Origin: Phycisphaerae bacterium
GTDB lineage: Bacteria > Planctomycetota > Phycisphaerae > UBA1845 > PWPN01
DNA: 64,000 bases
Direction: 5' to 3'
Assembly (NCBI GenBank): GCA_018003015.1
Contig: JAGNEZ010000037.1
Coordinates: 1 to 64,000, forward strand
Position 1 is the first letter of the stretch; each line of letters starts with the position of its first letter. This document shows positions 62,851 through 64,000 of this stretch, one piece after another. The position numbers and the translations under genes were made by a program. Under the pieces are notes generated by a model that had not been told where the DNA came from, did not search any database, and was given only the letters and a program-made list of their open reading frames with translations.

Positions 62851-64000
62851 CTACTCGCACTCCGTGCTGGCCGGGACCATCGGTCCGCTGAAGCAGTTCA
62901 CGAATGCGAGCAGGTCGGAGCTGTCGATATCGCCGTCACCCTGGTCGCCATAGTCGCGGTCGAAGCAGAGACAGCTGTCGACGGTCGCGGTGCCGTTGCC
63001 ACTGTAGCAGAGCTGCCACGCGCTGAAGTCAAGCTGGTCCACGTCGCCGTCGCCGTCCGCGTCGGCGAACGGCTTGTGACATGGCCGGAACGTGTACAGG
63101 AACGTCTTGTCGGCATTGGCCCCGTTCGGGTAGTAGTCGCCGGAGTTCTCGCCGACGTAGATGACCCGGAACCGGGTTGGGTTGCCCAGCTCGGACAATG
63201 GGATCGACGACTCGATCGAGGTCTGAATGGGGCCTGTGGCCGCTGCTGGCAGGGGCAGACCACCGGCGACCAAGCCGCCACCGGCATCGGGAGCCCAGAG
63301 GTTGTGGCCTTGGGTCCCGTTGGTGTTAATCTCGGCACCGATGACGGCCGGCGCCCATGCGCCCTTCTGCCCCGTGGCGGGATTGAAGTCCGTGTCGATC
63401 ACGGTCCAGTAGCCGAGTGCCGTAAAGGGGAGACTGCCGGGCGCCCTTTTTACCAGAAAGTAGAAGTTAGCGCTGTCATGAGCAACCCATACCTGCACCC
63501 AGTCCTCGCTGGCCGCGAGGGCATCGCCGATCGGGTCTGCGGTGTAGGGTGTGATGTTCGCCCAGTCGGCCAGCTGGCCGTCCACCCGCATAGTCCCGTC
63601 GGTCACCGAGTTGGATCTCGACTCGGCAATGTTGCCCGGCAGCGGGTCGGGCAGAGCACCCGTGTAGTAATGCAGCACCTTCCCCTCCGTGCTGGCGCTG
63701 TCCGGGTAGTAGTCGTGGGAAGTCTCGCCCTCGAAGATGAAGGTGAAGTTCTCCGGGTTGATGAACGTCGAGCGCGGAAAGGAGAATTCCTCGTAGTCTT
63801 GCGGCGGCATCGTCATGGGCACGTTGTGATCGTAGCAGCCATTGCTGCTCCAGGCATTGGACGCAAGTCCGCCCCAGTTGTATTCGCCGCCGATCGAGAA
63901 GCTCCGCGCCCCGAAACCGGTGAAGCCGGTTGCCTTGTCACGGTCGGTGTCCAGGATGATCCAGTAGCCCTGCCCCAGACCTCCCTGGAACTCCGTGCTC
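62851..64000 (-). CDS. DOMON-repeat protein with dockerin-like tail, N-terminus outside the window
   Basis: The gene runs off the right edge; 382 residues are visible. They begin inside a DOMON/CBM9-like repeat (YWIILDTDRDKATG, FSIGGEYNWGG), continue with a second repeat (GTMRVDGQLADWANITPY, YWTVIDTDFNPATG), and end with a double EF-hand, dockerin-like tail (DADGDGDVDQLDFSAWQLC and GDGDIDSSDLLAFVNCFSG). The arrangement matches the N-terminal half of the GH84-like protein but stops where that protein's catalytic domain starts. It is probably a carbohydrate-binding surface protein. It is first in the visible part of the minus-strand operon. Confidence 0.85.
   Translation of the reverse strand, partial: STEFQGGLGQGYWIILDTDRDKATGFTGFGARSFSIGGEYNWGGLASNAWSSNGCYDHNVPMTMPPQDYEEFSFPRSTFINPENFTFIFEGETSHDYYPDSASTEGKVLHYYTGALPDPLPGNIAESRSNSVTDGTMRVDGQLADWANITPYTADPIGDALAASEDWVQVWVAHDSANFYFLVKRAPGSLPFTALGYWTVIDTDFNPATGQKGAWAPAVIGAEINTNGTQGHNLWAPDAGGGLVAGGLPLPAAATGPIQTSIESSIPLSELGNPTRFRVIYVGENSGDYYPNGANADKTFLYTFRPCHKPFADADGDGDVDQLDFSAWQLCYSGNGTATVDSCLCFDRDYGDQGDGDIDSSDLLAFVNCFSGPMVPASTECE

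Overview
The window looks like a chromosomal segment of a high-GC, uncultured Planctomycetota bacterium, most likely Phycisphaerae or a related lineage. The evidence is the family mix: pseudopilin-like proteins with an N-terminal FTLIE helix and a late DGH motif, dockerin-like calcium-binding tails on secreted proteins, a PEP-CTERM protein, DOMON/CBM9-like repeats, very large secreted beta-propeller/LamG proteins, Gfo/Idh/MocA and MttB/UroD-like enzymes, and GntR-LacI hybrid regulators. No rRNA, tRNA, CRISPR array, insertion sequence or phage gene was found. The high GC content produces long open frames antisense to almost every gene; these were discarded.

Region 1 (1-20.7 kb) is mostly housekeeping and signalling. 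It holds a truncated LacI regulator with a palindromic operator-like site, a STAS protein, a 5TM-Lyt sensor histidine kinase that overlaps a DUF900 lipoprotein hydrolase, an unknown secreted protein with a probable non-standard start, an archaeal/eukaryotic-type ProRS, and a frameshifted Cache-PAS sensor. Divergent from the sensor is a REC-GGDEF-HD(GYP) regulator followed by two small PilZ-like proteins. Next come ribBA, thiD2-thiE and folC (vitamin and cofactor genes), an S41 carboxyl-terminal protease, a second STAS protein, a divergent RNase HII-like protein and a zinc-ribbon membrane protein.

Region 2 (20.8-37.3 kb) is the accessory core. It opens with a decayed patch: a truncated glycosidase-type secreted protein and the C-terminal stub of a Gfo/Idh/MocA dehydrogenase whose conserved Trp codon has become TAG. 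Then follow a sialidase-like BNR protein coupled to a UroD-like protein. On the other strand are an MttB-family methyltransferase homologue and an unusual amidohydrolase-class III aminotransferase fusion. Back on the plus strand come an SSS-type transporter, a NagA-like deacetylase, an SDR, a DSD1/D-threonine-aldolase-like PLP enzyme, an aldehyde dehydrogenase and an MFS transporter. The set reads as an uptake and degradation route for an amino or N-methylated compound, but no corrinoid protein or reactivase is present and the substrate cannot be read from sequence.

Region 3 (37.4-64 kb) is a secreted glycan-degradation and adhesion locus. It contains an alpha/beta-hydrolase-SGNH double esterase, a pseudopilin with a good promoter, and a GntR-LacI hybrid regulator leading a probable operon of four secreted proteins. 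One 230-residue beta-sandwich module recurs in three of these four, and in one of them it is inserted inside a LamG domain. A minus-strand operon, read from the right edge, encodes a DOMON/dockerin protein, a BamE-like protein, a second pseudopilin, a nitrilase-family amidase, a neutral-ceramidase-like protein, a six-hairpin glycosidase and a GH84-like beta-N-acetylglucosaminidase. Sialidase, NagA, GH84 and ceramidase together suggest amino-sugar-containing glycoconjugates as food; this is inference.
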